From assembly GCA_035624215.1 (NCBI GenBank), contig DASPRY010000145.1, positions 1 through 64,000 of the forward strand: 64,000 nucleotides of DNA, read 5' to 3'. Positions 50,561-60,681 of the stretch are shown piece by piece (the first letter of the stretch is position 1; every line of letters begins with the position of its first letter). The stretch comes from JAFAGX01 sp035624215 (GTDB taxonomy: Bacteria > Acidobacteriota > Terriglobia > Terriglobales > Acidobacteriaceae). A model generated the notes under the pieces. That model had not been told where the DNA came from. It saw only the letters and a program-made list of their open reading frames with translations, and did not search any database. The translations under genes and the position numbers were made by a program.

Positions 50561-51889
50561 CTACTTCCAGCTCCAGTTTGGTTGTGTATTGCTGCCCGTC
50601 ACGGTTAACGGTTTCTGGTTCGTTCCATCGGCCAGCATCGTCCAGATTTGTTCGCTCCCCGAGCGGTTGGACTGGAACGCGATATGCCGGCCATCCGGCG
50701 ACCACGTCGGAAAATCGTTGCGCCCGCCTTCGTGGGTCAGTTGCACAAACTTCTTGCTGGCGATGTCCATGATGTAAATGTCCTCCCCTCCCAGCACCCC
50801 CGGTCCGTAGTGCCGGATCCAGGAAAACAGCAGGAACTGGCCGTTGGGCGACCAGGCGGGTGAGACGGCATAACCTTCTTCTGTCATCCTTTGAACATTG
50901 GTGCCGTCACTTTCCATGGTGTAAATCTGCGGCAAATCCGTGCGTCCGCTCACCCAGGCGATTTGCGCTCCGGTCTTTGGATTCCACACCGGAGAAACGT
51001 CAGGCAATCTGGAGGTGGTAAGCCGCTTGAGATTGCCGCCCGATTGGTCGACCACATAAATTTCAGGATCGCCCGAGCGCGAAGAGGAAAAAGCTAGCCG
51101 GCTTCCATCCGGCGACCAGGCCGGCGAAAGATTGGTCCCAGTAAAACGCGGAAACGTGACCAACCGGTTCAGATCCATCGAGTACATCAGAATCTGCCAA
51201 CCTGATTTCGTGAGAGAGCTGAAGGCCAGCCGGAAACCGTCGGGCGAAATTCGCGGCGAGAGCGAAATCGAGTTCAAATGTGTGATCTGATGCTGATTCT
51301 CCCCATCGTAGTCCATGCTCCAGATTTCTTTGTGTCCCGTGCGGTTACTGACAAAGTAAATCTGCGTTTCGGCGATACCCTGAATCCCGCCGCCAAGCCG
51401 GAAGATGATTTCGTCGGCGAACTTGTGAGCGGTCGCACGTGCGGCTTCCGGCGTGGCGGCATCGGTATATTGCTTGCCCAAAATCTGCGGCGAAGTGACG
51501 TTCTTCACGTCATAGAGCCAGCCTTGCACGATCATGGTGTTGCCACTGGCGCCAAGATTGCCGAATGCCAGCATGGCCGCATTCGCCGGCTGGGTATTCC
51601 ATGCTTCGAATTTCACTTCCGCTGGATTTCCCGGAACATCCAACGGATAGAAGCTCTTGGAAACCAAATCGAAAATGCCGGCATTGTCAAGGTCGTTCCA
51701 CAATGTTCCATTGAAAACTCTAAGCAGATCGGCATTTTTCGGATCTTGGCCGGAGGATTTGAAATCCGGTACCGCCAGCCGAATCCTCTCCACCCCTAGG
51801 CCGGTTCCGGTCTTAATCCAGTCCTGGGCTGAAGCGCCCGTGAGCAGGCCGAAAACAACAAGCAGAACCAGGTAGCGGCCCTGCGTCAT
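50561..51889 (-). CDS. tolB: Tol-Pal translocation protein TolB
   Basis: A 442-residue periplasmic beta-propeller with a signal peptide (RYLVLLVVFGLLTGASAQ). The N-terminal domain precedes six blades with SPDG repeats (ISPDGFRLAFSS, WSPDGSRLAFSSSRSGDPEIY, WSPNGQFLLFS, WSPDGRHIAFQSNRSG). The ATG at 51889 fits the signal peptide; the 16 codons upstream look untranslated. TolB binds Pal and passes TolA-driven force. Between tolA and pal, as in most Gram-negative bacteria. Confidence 0.93.
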   Translation of the reverse strand: MTQGRYLVLLVVFGLLTGASAQDWIKTGTGLGVERIRLAVPDFKSSGQDPKNADLLRVFNGTLWNDLDNAGIFDLVSKSFYPLDVPGNPAEVKFEAWNTQPANAAMLAFGNLGASGNTMIVQGWLYDVKNVTSPQILGKQYTDAATPEAARATAHKFADEIIFRLGGGIQGIAETQIYFVSNRTGHKEIWSMDYDGENQHQITHLNSISLSPRISPDGFRLAFSSLTKSGWQILMYSMDLNRLVTFPRFTGTNLSPAWSPDGSRLAFSSSRSGDPEIYVVDQSGGNLKRLTTSRLPDVSPVWNPKTGAQIAWVSGRTDLPQIYTMESDGTNVQRMTEEGYAVSPAWSPNGQFLLFSWIRHYGPGVLGGEDIYIMDIASKKFVQLTHEGGRNDFPTWSPDGRHIAFQSNRSGSEQIWTMLADGTNQKPLTVTGSNTQPNWSWK

Positions 51890-51964
51890 TCGTGGGTTCA
51901 CGCTCTGAAACCTTCTATTTCTGCCAAATAAAATCAACGTAAACTACTCCTTAGATATTGTTCC

Positions 51965-52742
51965 CTACCTCTTGTAATCAAACCAGAATTCCACCGAAAC
52001 CTTGTTCCCCGGGTAGTCGGAGGGCAGCGGACCAAACGTGTCGATCCGCTGCAAAGCCCGAACCGCAGATTGGTCCAGTGATGGCACGCCGCTGGATTGC
52101 TCGACTTGCACATCCGTCGGCCGCCCATCCCGCCTGATATCAAAGGTCAGATACACGCGGCGCGCGTCGGTGATTCGCGGGTCCACTTCATACTTCAACC
52201 AATTTTCCGAGACTTTCTGCTGCACCACGCGAACATACCAGGCGTAGCGCGTGCCAAAATCGCCTCCGCCGCCGGTAAACCCGAAACCTCCCTTGGCCCC
52301 ATCGGCGTTAAAAACGCCATAGGGCCCGCTGACCGGTCCGCCTTCTCCAAATGGGACGACGTTATCAGCCTCCTGCGCGGGTTCTGGCTGGGGTTCGGGC
52401 TTGCGCTGCGTCGCGCTGGCTTTCGGCTTTGGTTTCTGTTTGGCGTTCTTGTCGGGAATGGGTATGGCTTCCGGTTCTTCTTCTTTGGCTTTAGGAAGCG
52501 ACTGGCTCAATCCTTTCGACTCGTTGGCAACAATGTTCTGCGTCTGCTGAGGATTTGCCGGCAACGGCACCGTGCTCACCAGAGTCACTCCGATCGCGTC
52601 TCCCCCGCCGCCCGCACCCCACCCTGCGCCGCTTCGACTTGGCCCAAACACCGCATAAATCAGAATCGCAGCTGTTATCCCAACGTGCAGCGCCACCGAC
52701 CACGCCAGATTGCGTCCCCAGCGATCGTGCTCAAAGAAAATT

Positions 52743-52759
<17 letters not shown>
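51965..52759 (-). CDS. tolA: TolA/TonB-type energy transducer
   Basis: A 264-residue inner-membrane protein: a helix near 17-38 (NLAWSVALHVGITAAILIYAVF), a Gly-rich stretch, a Pro/Lys/Glu/Gln-rich spacer (about 90-135) and a C-terminal TonB-like domain (WYVRVVQQKVSENWLKYEV, DIRRDGRPTDVQVEQSSG, ALQRIDTFGPLP). The spacer is short compared with E. coli TolA and lacks the long Ala-rich helix, so it looks TonB-like in layout. Its start overlaps the tolR stop by 17 bases. Confidence 0.88.
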
Positions 52760-53170
<411 letters not shown>

Positions 53171-53171
<1 letters not shown>

Positions 53172-53902
53172 TACCGCCGCACCTCCGTCTCCAGCGGCCG
53201 ATACCCGGCCTGGGCCTGTGGCTGCGAACGCTCGACCGCGTTCAGCATCTCCAGCGCGAAGTCATCACCCCGCGCGGCAAACGTTCGGATCGAGCTGCCA
53301 ATCAGGTTGTAAGCAATGACGGCGGGGATGGCGGCTGCCAATCCGGCGGCGGTGGTAATCAAAGCTTCGGAAATGCCGGGGGCGACCGCGCGCAAGGTGG
53401 CTGCACCTGCCGTTCCCAGGCCGTGAAACGCGTCAATGATTCCCCAGACCGTACCAAACAACCCCACGAACGGCGTCACCGCCCCGGTGATGGCGAGCCA
53501 GGGCAGATTCCGTTCAAAGCGAGTCAATTCTTCCGACGAGGCAATCTGCATGGCCCGTTGAATTGAGGTGGCATTCCGCACCACGCCGCTTGAAATTGCG
53601 CCTTGCCGCCGGTATTCCTCGAAACCTCCCTCGAACACCGCCACCAGGGGACTCGGTCGAAACTGATCGGCCACTGCGGCTATGTCGCTGAGGCGTTGCG
53701 CCTTGCGAAAAGCCCGTAGAAACCGTCCGCTCTGCACCCGTGCCCGCCGCAACAAGCTCCACTTGGAAAGAATGATGGCCCACGAGATCACGCTGAAAAT
53801 CAGCAGAACCAGAAGAACAACCTTCGCAACCGCGCCGGTCTCTTCCACGAGGTCGACAATCTCGCCGCCGACCAGCCATGTCAGCAGTAAAGGAGAATAC
53901 AT
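53171..53902 (-). CDS. tolQ: TolQ/ExbB proton channel protein
   Basis: A 243-residue MotA/ExbB-family protein with three membrane helices (about 22-45, 135-160 and 170-195). Family blocks include LPWLAITGAVTPFVGLFGTVWGIIDAF and ISEALITTAAGLAAAIPAVIAYN. First gene of the tol-pal operon, head-to-head with recN across 224 bp. Confidence 0.93.
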
Positions 53903-53928
53903 TTGGTTAGGGAAGCACCTATCTGGTG

Positions 53929-53934
53929 ATTATA
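53929..53934 (-). promoter_or_regulatory. TATAAT -10 box of the tol-pal operon
   Basis: Minus-strand TATAAT 26 bases upstream of the tolQ ATG. A TTGGAA lies 21 bases further up, which is too far for a standard -35, so the promoter call rests on the -10 box and position. Confidence 0.45.
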
Positions 53935-54126
53935 GACGAACCCTTCTGACTTGCTTTCCAAGCGCACCTTACGCAGCAACAGATTCTTACTGAGCTGGCA
54001 GGCATTCGCGAGGTCACATCCACCACGCGACGAGAATTGAACTCCCAAATCATCATTTATCAATCGACTATTCCACACTCTTTTCATGCTATGCTGCGCT
54101 CAGCTTCATTCTGCTCAGGACAGCCG

Positions 54127-55818
54127 GTGCTCGCCGAACTGCGGCTCGAAAACTATGCGGTCATCGATAACGTGGCGGTGGAATTTGCTTCCGGTCTGAA
54201 TCTTCTGACCGGCGAAACCGGCGCCGGCAAATCCATCCTCATCGACGCTCTCGCACTTCTTTTGGGAGAAAAAGTGTCCGCCGACGTCATTCGCACCGGG
54301 GCCGACCGAGCCGTAGTTTCGGCTGTATTCGAGCTGGAATCGGCCAAGACAGTGACCCGCATCCTCGAAGACAACGGAATCGACACCGAAGAAGATTCAC
54401 TCATCTTGCGGCGAGAAATCGCGCCCTCCGGTAAAGGCCGAGTGTTCGTCAACAACCAGCCGGCTACGGTTGCGGTGCTTCGACAAGTAGCGCCATACCT
54501 GGCCACCATTCATGCCCAGAATGAGTCGCTGGTTTCGTTTGACGCCTCCGCCCGCCTCGAATTGCTCGATGCCTATGCCGCCACTCAGGTTGAAACCGCC
54601 GGCAATGCCTTCGTGCGCTGGCAGGAGATTCGCAAGCGGATTGAAGATCTTCAACGCGATGAGCAAGACCGGTTGCGCTTGCTTGATCTGTGGAGTTTCC
54701 AGAAGCGCGAGATTGAAGACTCCAGGTCGCAGCCGGGAGAAGACGAAAAGCTGGAAGCTGAAAAGCGCGTACTGGCCAACGCCGAAAAGATCTATGGTGC
54801 CGCAATGAATGCCTTCGACTTGCTCTACGAAGGCCCGACCTCAACTTCCTCATCGCTGCGTGCCGCGCAAAAGCACATCGAAGAGCTCACCCGCTACGAA
54901 CCCAAATTTCAGGAATCGCTGGCTGCCATCGATTCCGCTCGCATCAGTGTCGAGGATGTAGGTGCGACGTTGCGCGACTACGCCGGCGGCATCCAAGCCT
55001 CCCCGGAGCATCTGGCTGAAGTTGAAGATCGGTTGGCGCTGCTGGATCGTCTGAAGCGCAAGTATGGGCCAACTCTCGAAGGCGTTATTCGCCTCGGTGA
55101 AGAGGTCAGCCGCAAGCTTTCCGAAATGGAGAATAAAGACGAAGTCCTCGCCAAGTTGCGCCAAGAGCTGGCGGAGGCCGCGAAACAGTATCTTGCCGTG
55201 GCGCGCGCAATTTCAAAGAAGCGCTACGAAGCAGCCCGCAAACTCGAGAAACTGGTCGAGGCTGAGATCAACGATCTGGCGATGAAATCCGCTTTCCGAA
55301 TCCAGATCGACGGAACTGACGAGGAAGGGAACTGGACAGCATCGGGCTTTGATCAGGTTGTTTATCTCATCGCGACCAACCCCGGCGATCCCATGCGGCC
55401 CCTCGAGCAGATTGCTTCTGGCGGCGAATTGTCTCGTGTGATGCTGGCGTTGAAGGCATGCGTCGAAACTAGCAGCAAGAAATCTAGTGTGGCGCGGGCG
55501 CCCGCCCAACGGACCCTTGTCTTTGACGAAATTGATACCGGCATCGGTGGACGCGCGGCGGAAGCGGTTGGGCGAAAGCTAAAAGCGCTTTCGCGCGGCA
55601 ATCAGGTCTTGTGCGTCACCCACCTCCCCCAGATCGCCACCTTTGCCGATCATCATTACCTGATCGAAAAGCGAGCCTCGGGCCAGCGCACCAAGACCAC
55701 CGTCCGCCTGATCACCGGCGATGAGCGCACCGAAGAGGTAGCCCGCATGTTGAGCGGCGCCAAGCTGACCGAGACCTCCCGCAAACACGCCGAGCAGATG
55801 CTGAAAGCGAATGCCTGA
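54127..55818 (+). CDS. recN: DNA repair ATPase RecN
   Basis: A 563-residue SMC-like ATPase for double-strand break repair. Walker A is GETGAGKS, the coiled-coil arms fill the middle, and the ABC signature and Walker B are LEQIASGGELSRVMLALK and TLVFDEIDTGIGG. THLPQIA is the H-loop. GTG at 54127 has AGGA six bases upstream and gives the family N terminus LAELRLENYAVID; the frame opens 30 codons earlier. Between signature and Walker B there are about seven extra residues compared with E. coli RecN, where the DNA matches a dispersed repeat. Confidence 0.93.
   Translation: MLAELRLENYAVIDNVAVEFASGLNLLTGETGAGKSILIDALALLLGEKVSADVIRTGADRAVVSAVFELESAKTVTRILEDNGIDTEEDSLILRREIAPSGKGRVFVNNQPATVAVLRQVAPYLATIHAQNESLVSFDASARLELLDAYAATQVETAGNAFVRWQEIRKRIEDLQRDEQDRLRLLDLWSFQKREIEDSRSQPGEDEKLEAEKRVLANAEKIYGAAMNAFDLLYEGPTSTSSSLRAAQKHIEELTRYEPKFQESLAAIDSARISVEDVGATLRDYAGGIQASPEHLAEVEDRLALLDRLKRKYGPTLEGVIRLGEEVSRKLSEMENKDEVLAKLRQELAEAAKQYLAVARAISKKRYEAARKLEKLVEAEINDLAMKSAFRIQIDGTDEEGNWTASGFDQVVYLIATNPGDPMRPLEQIASGGELSRVMLALKACVETSSKKSSVARAPAQRTLVFDEIDTGIGGRAAEAVGRKLKALSRGNQVLCVTHLPQIATFADHHYLIEKRASGQRTKTTVRLITGDERTEEVARMLSGAKLTETSRKHAEQMLKANA
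55487..55503 (+). repeat. dispersed repeat copy inside recN
   Basis: The 17 bases are identical to 7790-7806 and include part of the palindrome GCGGGCGCCCGC. They encode the SVARAP part of the insertion before Walker B. The reading frame is kept. Confidence 0.6.
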
Positions 55819-55901
55819 GGCGTCGGTGTTAAGCCCGGCATACCACTCACTGTCCCAATTTCCCCGCCCGCTGCTAATCCGCTCAGTCTCAGTGGCTTGC
55901 A

Positions 55902-55930
55902 TTGACCAAAATGGTTCGCTCCGGTAAGGT
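55902..55930 (+). promoter_or_regulatory. possible promoter for ispH-shc
   Basis: TTGACC (55902-55907), 17 bases, then TAAGGT (55925-55930); transcription start expected near 55937, about 42 bases before the ispH GTG. The -10 box is weak. Confidence 0.4.
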
Positions 55931-55978
55931 TTAGAATAAAGCCATAGTGGGGAAGTGTACGCTTACAGGAACTTTATT

Positions 55979-56956
55979 GTGTTTACTGACAACGGCAAAA
56001 CGCTGCTTTTATTGAAGCCTCGTGGCTTTTGTGCCGGCGTGGTGCGGGCGATCGATATCGTCCGAATTGCCCTGGAAGCTTTCGGGCCGCCGATCTACGT
56101 TCGCAAAGAAATCGTCCATAACCGGTTTGTGGTCGAGGAACTCCAGGCTAAGGGTGCAATTTTTGTTGACAGCGTGGACGAGGTCCCCAATGGCGAGCGC
56201 GTTATCTACAGCGCTCACGGCGTCTCGCCCGAAGTTAGAGAAGCCAGCGAAACACGCGGTCTGCGGGTGATCGACGCCACCTGCCCGCTCGTGACCAAGG
56301 TTCATGTCGAGGCCGTTAAGTTTGCCAAGGAGGGCTACTCCCTTATTTTGATCGGTCACCATGACCACGATGAAGTCATTGGAACCCTGGGAGAGGCGCC
56401 GTTGGTCACTCAGGTTGTGGGCTCGCCGGATCAGGTCGATTCGCTCACCGTGCCCGATCCCAACCGAGTCGCCTATCTCACGCAAACCACACTCAGTTTG
56501 GACGAAACCAAGGACATTATTGCGGCCCTCCGTAAGAAGTTTCCAAACATTAAAGGGCCGGCTGCCCAAGACATCTGCTACGCCACCGAAAATCGCCAGG
56601 TTGCTGTAAAGCAGGTGGCTTCGGAAGCCGACTTGCTGCTGGTGGTTGGCTCCGATAACAGCTCCAATTCCAATCGTTTGGTTGAAGTCGCACGCAACTT
56701 GGGCACAAGTTCGCATCTAATTGATAGCTTCCGCAATATTCAGCCAAGGTGGCTGGACGGGGTAAGCACGATCGCGCTGACGGCCGGGGCTTCGGCTCCC
56801 GAGTGTCTGGTCGAGGAAGTTGTGCAGTTTTTGCGCACCAAGGGTTTTGACAACGTGAAGGAAGTGGAAGTGATGCCCGAAAACGTGCGTTTTGGCTTGC
56901 CTCCCGAGATTGTGGAGGCCATCGCCAGCGCGCCGGCCGGAGCAACTGTGGAGTGA
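55979..56956 (+). CDS. ispH: 4-hydroxy-3-methylbut-2-enyl diphosphate reductase
   Basis: Last step of the MEP isoprenoid pathway, giving IPP and DMAPP. A 325-residue protein with the three iron-sulfur cysteines C18 (GFCAGVVRAI), C102 (DATCPLVTKVH) and C200 (DICYATENRQ). Also SAHGVSPEV, GHHDHDEVIGT with the catalytic glutamate, and SDNSSNSNRLVE. The GTG at 55979 has AGGAA seven bases upstream; a GTG at 55955 is too close to its purine tract. It lies nine bases before shc, so precursor supply and hopanoid synthesis are co-transcribed. Confidence 0.94.
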   Translation: MFTDNGKTLLLLKPRGFCAGVVRAIDIVRIALEAFGPPIYVRKEIVHNRFVVEELQAKGAIFVDSVDEVPNGERVIYSAHGVSPEVREASETRGLRVIDATCPLVTKVHVEAVKFAKEGYSLILIGHHDHDEVIGTLGEAPLVTQVVGSPDQVDSLTVPDPNRVAYLTQTTLSLDETKDIIAALRKKFPNIKGPAAQDICYATENRQVAVKQVASEADLLLVVGSDNSSNSNRLVEVARNLGTSSHLIDSFRNIQPRWLDGVSTIALTAGASAPECLVEEVVQFLRTKGFDNVKEVEVMPENVRFGLPPEIVEAIASAPAGATVE

Positions 56957-56965
56957 CCAACCTAC

Positions 56966-58927
56966 ATGGACGATGCCTCCCCTTCAATCCCGGCGTCTGC
57001 GCCGCAGATGCACTTTGGAAAAATTGACGATCTGGCCAGCCGCGCCGCCGCAGCCATCGATGGCGCGCGGAATTTCCTGTTCTCCCGGCAGCACGAAGAA
57101 GGCTACTGGTGCGGGGAACTCGGAGCGGACACCACCCTCGAATCCGACTACATCCTTTTGCACACTCTCCTCGGCACGGTGGATCAGACGCGCTTTCAGA
57201 AGTGCGCTAACTACATTCTTGCCCATCAGAACGAGGATGGCGGCTGGGGAATCTATGCCGGCGCTCCGTCCAACATCAGCGCTTCGGTAAAGGCGTATTT
57301 CGCCTTGAAGCTCGTGGGATATAAGCCCGAGCATCCGGCCCTGGAAAAGGCCCGTCAGAAAATTTTGGAACTGGGCGGCGTAACCAAAGTTAACACCTTC
57401 ACCAAAATTTATCTTTGTTTTCTCGGCCAGTACGACTACGATGCCGTGCCCGCGATCCCGCCGGAGATCGTGCTTTTTCCCAAGTGGTTCTGGTTCAACA
57501 TCTACGAAATCTCGTCGTGGTCGCGGGCGATTCTGGTACCGCTCTCGATCTGCTATGCCAAGAAGCCGTTCAAGAAGATTCCCGAGGAGATGAAAATCGA
57601 CGAGCTTTTCGTCGGCGGACGCGACAAGTCGCGCATGCGCTTGCGCTGGTCAAACAAGCTGCTTTCCTGGCGGAATTTCTTTTTGACTTTGGATGTTCTG
57701 GTGCACTGGTTCGAAGCTGTGCACATTCGGCCGCTGCGCTCCGTCGCGCTGAAGCAAGCCGAAAAATGGATGCTGCAGCGCTTCGAGATGAGCGACGGCT
57801 TGGGTGCCATCTATCCATCCATCATGAACTCGATCATTGCGCTGCGCTGCCTTGGCTACTCGGTGGACGATCCGCAGGTCATCCGCGCCGTGGATGAGTT
57901 TGAAAAACTGGGGATTGAGGAAGCCGACACCTTCCGCATGCAGCCCTGCAAGTCGCCGGTGTGGGACACCGCATACGCTCTCTTTGCCCTGGGCGAAAGT
58001 GAAGTGCCAGGCAACGATCCGCGGATGGTGAAATGCGCAGACTGGATCCTGCAGAAGCAGGTGCGCACCGTCGGCGACTGGAAGGTAAAGGACAAGAAAG
58101 GCCAGCCTGGCGGATGGTACTTCGAATTCAACAACGAGTTTTATCCCGATGTCGATGACAGCGCCATGGTGTGCCTGGCCCTCACGCATGCCGAACATCC
58201 CAACGGGCGCTACCAGCGCGAATCGGTGCAGCGCGCCATCGATTGGATCTTCTCCATGCAGTGCAACAATGGCGGCTGGGCGTCGTTTGACAAGAATAAC
58301 GACAAAATGGTCTTCGAACAGATTCCGTTTGCCGACCACAACGCCATGCTTGATCCGCCAACCGTCGACATCACCGGCAGAACTTTAGAGATGCTCGCGG
58401 CTTACGGCTACGACAAGAATCACCCTGCTGTAAAGAAAGCGATTCGCTTTATTCGCGATGAACAGGAAACCGACGGCTCCTGGTTCGGCCGCTGGGGCGT
58501 GAATTACATCTATGGGACCATGCTCGTGCTGCGCGGTCTGGAGGCGATGGGCATCGACCATCACGAGCCTTACATCCAGCAAGCCGCCGAATGGCTGCGC
58601 ATGATCCAGAACTCCGACGGCGGCTGGGGTGAAACATGCAGTTCCTATGACGATTCCACAACAAAAGGTATAGGGCCAAGCACGCCCTCGCAAACCGCAT
58701 GGGCGATAATGGGTTTGCTGGCCGCCAATGACACGCGCAGCGATTGTGTAGCGCGAGGGATAGCCTATTTGCTTCGCACCCAGAAGAAAGATGGCTCCTG
58801 GGACGAGTCATATTTCACCGGCACAGGTTTCCCAAGAGTTTTTTATTTGCTGTATCACATGTATCGGCAGTATTTCCCGCTGATTGCCCTGACCACGTAC
58901 CAGAAGGTAATGGCGGGAAGAGCTTAG
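56966..58927 (+). CDS. shc: squalene-hopene cyclase
   Basis: A 653-residue cyclase that folds squalene into hopene/hopanol, peripheral on the inner membrane. The acid motif DVDD is in PDVDDSAMVC (about 393-397). QW repeats are scattered (QEETDGSWFGRWGVNYIYGT and QNSDGGWGETCSS near the end), together with a GTGFPRVFYLLYHMYRQYFPL finish. Within the normal length range for bacterial Shc. Nine bases after ispH and 115 before hpnH. Confidence 0.95.
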   Translation: MDDASPSIPASAPQMHFGKIDDLASRAAAAIDGARNFLFSRQHEEGYWCGELGADTTLESDYILLHTLLGTVDQTRFQKCANYILAHQNEDGGWGIYAGAPSNISASVKAYFALKLVGYKPEHPALEKARQKILELGGVTKVNTFTKIYLCFLGQYDYDAVPAIPPEIVLFPKWFWFNIYEISSWSRAILVPLSICYAKKPFKKIPEEMKIDELFVGGRDKSRMRLRWSNKLLSWRNFFLTLDVLVHWFEAVHIRPLRSVALKQAEKWMLQRFEMSDGLGAIYPSIMNSIIALRCLGYSVDDPQVIRAVDEFEKLGIEEADTFRMQPCKSPVWDTAYALFALGESEVPGNDPRMVKCADWILQKQVRTVGDWKVKDKKGQPGGWYFEFNNEFYPDVDDSAMVCLALTHAEHPNGRYQRESVQRAIDWIFSMQCNNGGWASFDKNNDKMVFEQIPFADHNAMLDPPTVDITGRTLEMLAAYGYDKNHPAVKKAIRFIRDEQETDGSWFGRWGVNYIYGTMLVLRGLEAMGIDHHEPYIQQAAEWLRMIQNSDGGWGETCSSYDDSTTKGIGPSTPSQTAWAIMGLLAANDTRSDCVARGIAYLLRTQKKDGSWDESYFTGTGFPRVFYLLYHMYRQYFPLIALTTYQKVMAGRA

Positions 58928-59042
58928 CATTAAGCAGTCAGTCGTCAGCATTCAGCAACTTGGGTTCGTGCTTGCGGCTGGCCTAGGCCGTTTACGGCTG
59001 AACGCTGAGTGCTCGAACAGAGGAAGGCTGGATAGCAACAGA

Positions 59043-60164
59043 ATGGCAGTACCAATTTCCCAGGCTTGGACGGTAGCAACCTACGTCCTGAAGCAGAAGA
59101 TCAAGGGGCGCAAACAATATCCCCTCGTGCTCATGCTGGAGCCGCTCTTCCGCTGCAATCTGGCGTGCGCAGGATGCGGCAAGATTCAATATCCCGCCCA
59201 CGTCTTGAAGATGCAGCTTACGCCGGAGGAATGCTTCCGGGCCGTCGACGAGTGTGGCGCGCCGACAGTGGCTATCCCGGGCGGCGAGCCGTTGCTTCAT
59301 CCCCAGATTGGCGAAATTGTTGAAGGTCTGGTCGCCCGCAGAAAATACATTTACCTGTGTACCAACGCTCTGCTTCTCAAGCAGAAAATCCACCTCTTCA
59401 AGCCCAGCAAGTACCTGAGTTTTTCCGTTCACATGGACGGCGAGCGCGAACACCACGATTTTTCTGTATGCCTGGAAGGCGGCTACGATAAGGCCCTGGA
59501 AGGAATCAGGGAAGCTCTAGCCCGCGGCTTTCGAGTCACCACCAACACCACACTTTTCGATGGCGCCGATCCCAAAAGCGTTCGCGCATTTTTCGACGAG
59601 ATGATGCAGCTCGGCGTAGAAGGAATGATGCTTTCGCCCGGCTACTCGTACGAGAAGGCTCCGGATCAAAGCCATTTTCTTGGCCGTGCTCGTACTCGCC
59701 GGCTATTTCGCGGAATCTTGTCGAATCGCAAGCCAGACTGGCGATTTAATATGTCGCCGCTATTTCTGGAATTCCTGATGGGCAAACGGGATTATCCCTG
59801 TACTCCCTGGGGAATGCCGACTTTCAATGTGTTCGGCTGGCAAAAGCCCTGTTATTTGCTGCAGGACGGTTATGCGGACACATTTCAGGAATTGCTGGCG
59901 ACCACCGAATGGCAGAATTACGGCACAGAATCCGGCAATCCCAAGTGCGCCAATTGCATGGTGCATAGCGGTTATGAGGCATCGGCAGTGAACGACACCT
60001 TCAGCTCCCTCGGCGGCCTCTGGCGCACCGCGAAGGCCATGTTCTCGAGTCGTTACCATGATCCCTCTGCACTTGCGCTGCTGGAGGATCCGGTGCGTCC
60101 CGTTCACTCTTTCAATCCGCTGGTTCAGATCGAGACTCCTGCCCGCGAGGAGACTGCAGTTTGA
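59043..60164 (+). CDS. hpnH: hopanoid radical SAM protein HpnH (adenosylhopane synthase)
   Basis: A 373-residue radical SAM enzyme that couples the 5'-deoxyadenosyl radical to diploptene. The iron-sulfur motif is CNLACAGC (C38, C42, C45), followed by AIPGGEPLLHP and SVHMDGEREHHDF. A C-terminal CxxC (KCANCMVHSGYEA) is the usual family tail. The ATG at 59043 is chosen; the frame opens 25 codons earlier in repeat-like sequence. Its stop overlaps the next gene by four bases. Confidence 0.95.
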   Translation: MAVPISQAWTVATYVLKQKIKGRKQYPLVLMLEPLFRCNLACAGCGKIQYPAHVLKMQLTPEECFRAVDECGAPTVAIPGGEPLLHPQIGEIVEGLVARRKYIYLCTNALLLKQKIHLFKPSKYLSFSVHMDGEREHHDFSVCLEGGYDKALEGIREALARGFRVTTNTTLFDGADPKSVRAFFDEMMQLGVEGMMLSPGYSYEKAPDQSHFLGRARTRRLFRGILSNRKPDWRFNMSPLFLEFLMGKRDYPCTPWGMPTFNVFGWQKPCYLLQDGYADTFQELLATTEWQNYGTESGNPKCANCMVHSGYEASAVNDTFSSLGGLWRTAKAMFSSRYHDPSALALLEDPVRPVHSFNPLVQIETPAREETAV

Positions 60165-60601
60165 GCGGTAGAGAAGCAGGCCGAACCGGGGCCACCGCCC
60201 CAAGTGATCCAGATACTCTAGAGGTTGTGCCCGGTGCCGAGCGGGAAAAGTTGGAAGGTTGGATTCCCCCTCTGGCTAAGCCCGAAGAACTCCGCGCCGC
60301 CTTGGAGCATGCCTTCGGTTATCGCGGCGATGTGCTCATCACGCGCAAAGATGGCAGCAAGGTCGAAGGCTACGTTTTTGATCGTCGCAGCGGTCACACG
60401 CTCGCAGAATCTTATGCGCGGCTCTTGCCCAAGGATGGCGGCCCGAAGGTTCTGATTTCCTACGCCGAGATTGCCGCATTGGCTTTCACTGGCCGCGATA
60501 TGGCCGCCGGCAAGAGCTGGGAGTCCTGGGTGCGCCAATATTGGGAAAAGAAGGTGGCAGGCGAGAAAAATATCTCGCTTCAACCGGAGAAGCTGGAATA
60601 G
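60161..60601 (+). CDS. conserved hypothetical protein in hopanoid operon
   Basis: A 146-residue soluble protein with no family I can name. It starts at TTG overlapping the hpnH stop (TTGA), a coupled arrangement. The core (about 40-115) contains HAFGYRGDVLITRKDGSKVEGYVFDRRSG, which looks like a small beta-barrel, and ends with helices SWESWVRQYWEKKV. No cysteines and no signal peptide. Coupling to hpnH suggests a role in hopanoid synthesis, perhaps as a partner subunit; this is inferred from position. Confidence 0.7.
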   Translation: MSGREAGRTGATAPSDPDTLEVVPGAEREKLEGWIPPLAKPEELRAALEHAFGYRGDVLITRKDGSKVEGYVFDRRSGHTLAESYARLLPKDGGPKVLISYAEIAALAFTGRDMAAGKSWESWVRQYWEKKVAGEKNISLQPEKLE

Positions 60602-60681
60602 TCGGCGGTTAGCAACTAGCATTTGGCATGTGGCCAGTCGGTCGGAGCTTTCTTGGCTAAATGCCAAGTGCTGATTGCTAA

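Noticed and set aside
60602..60681. Direct repeat GCTAAATGC before hpnA as an attachment or operator site
   Set aside because: The copies are short and degenerate and look like leftover low-complexity repeat sequence; nothing else supports a site.
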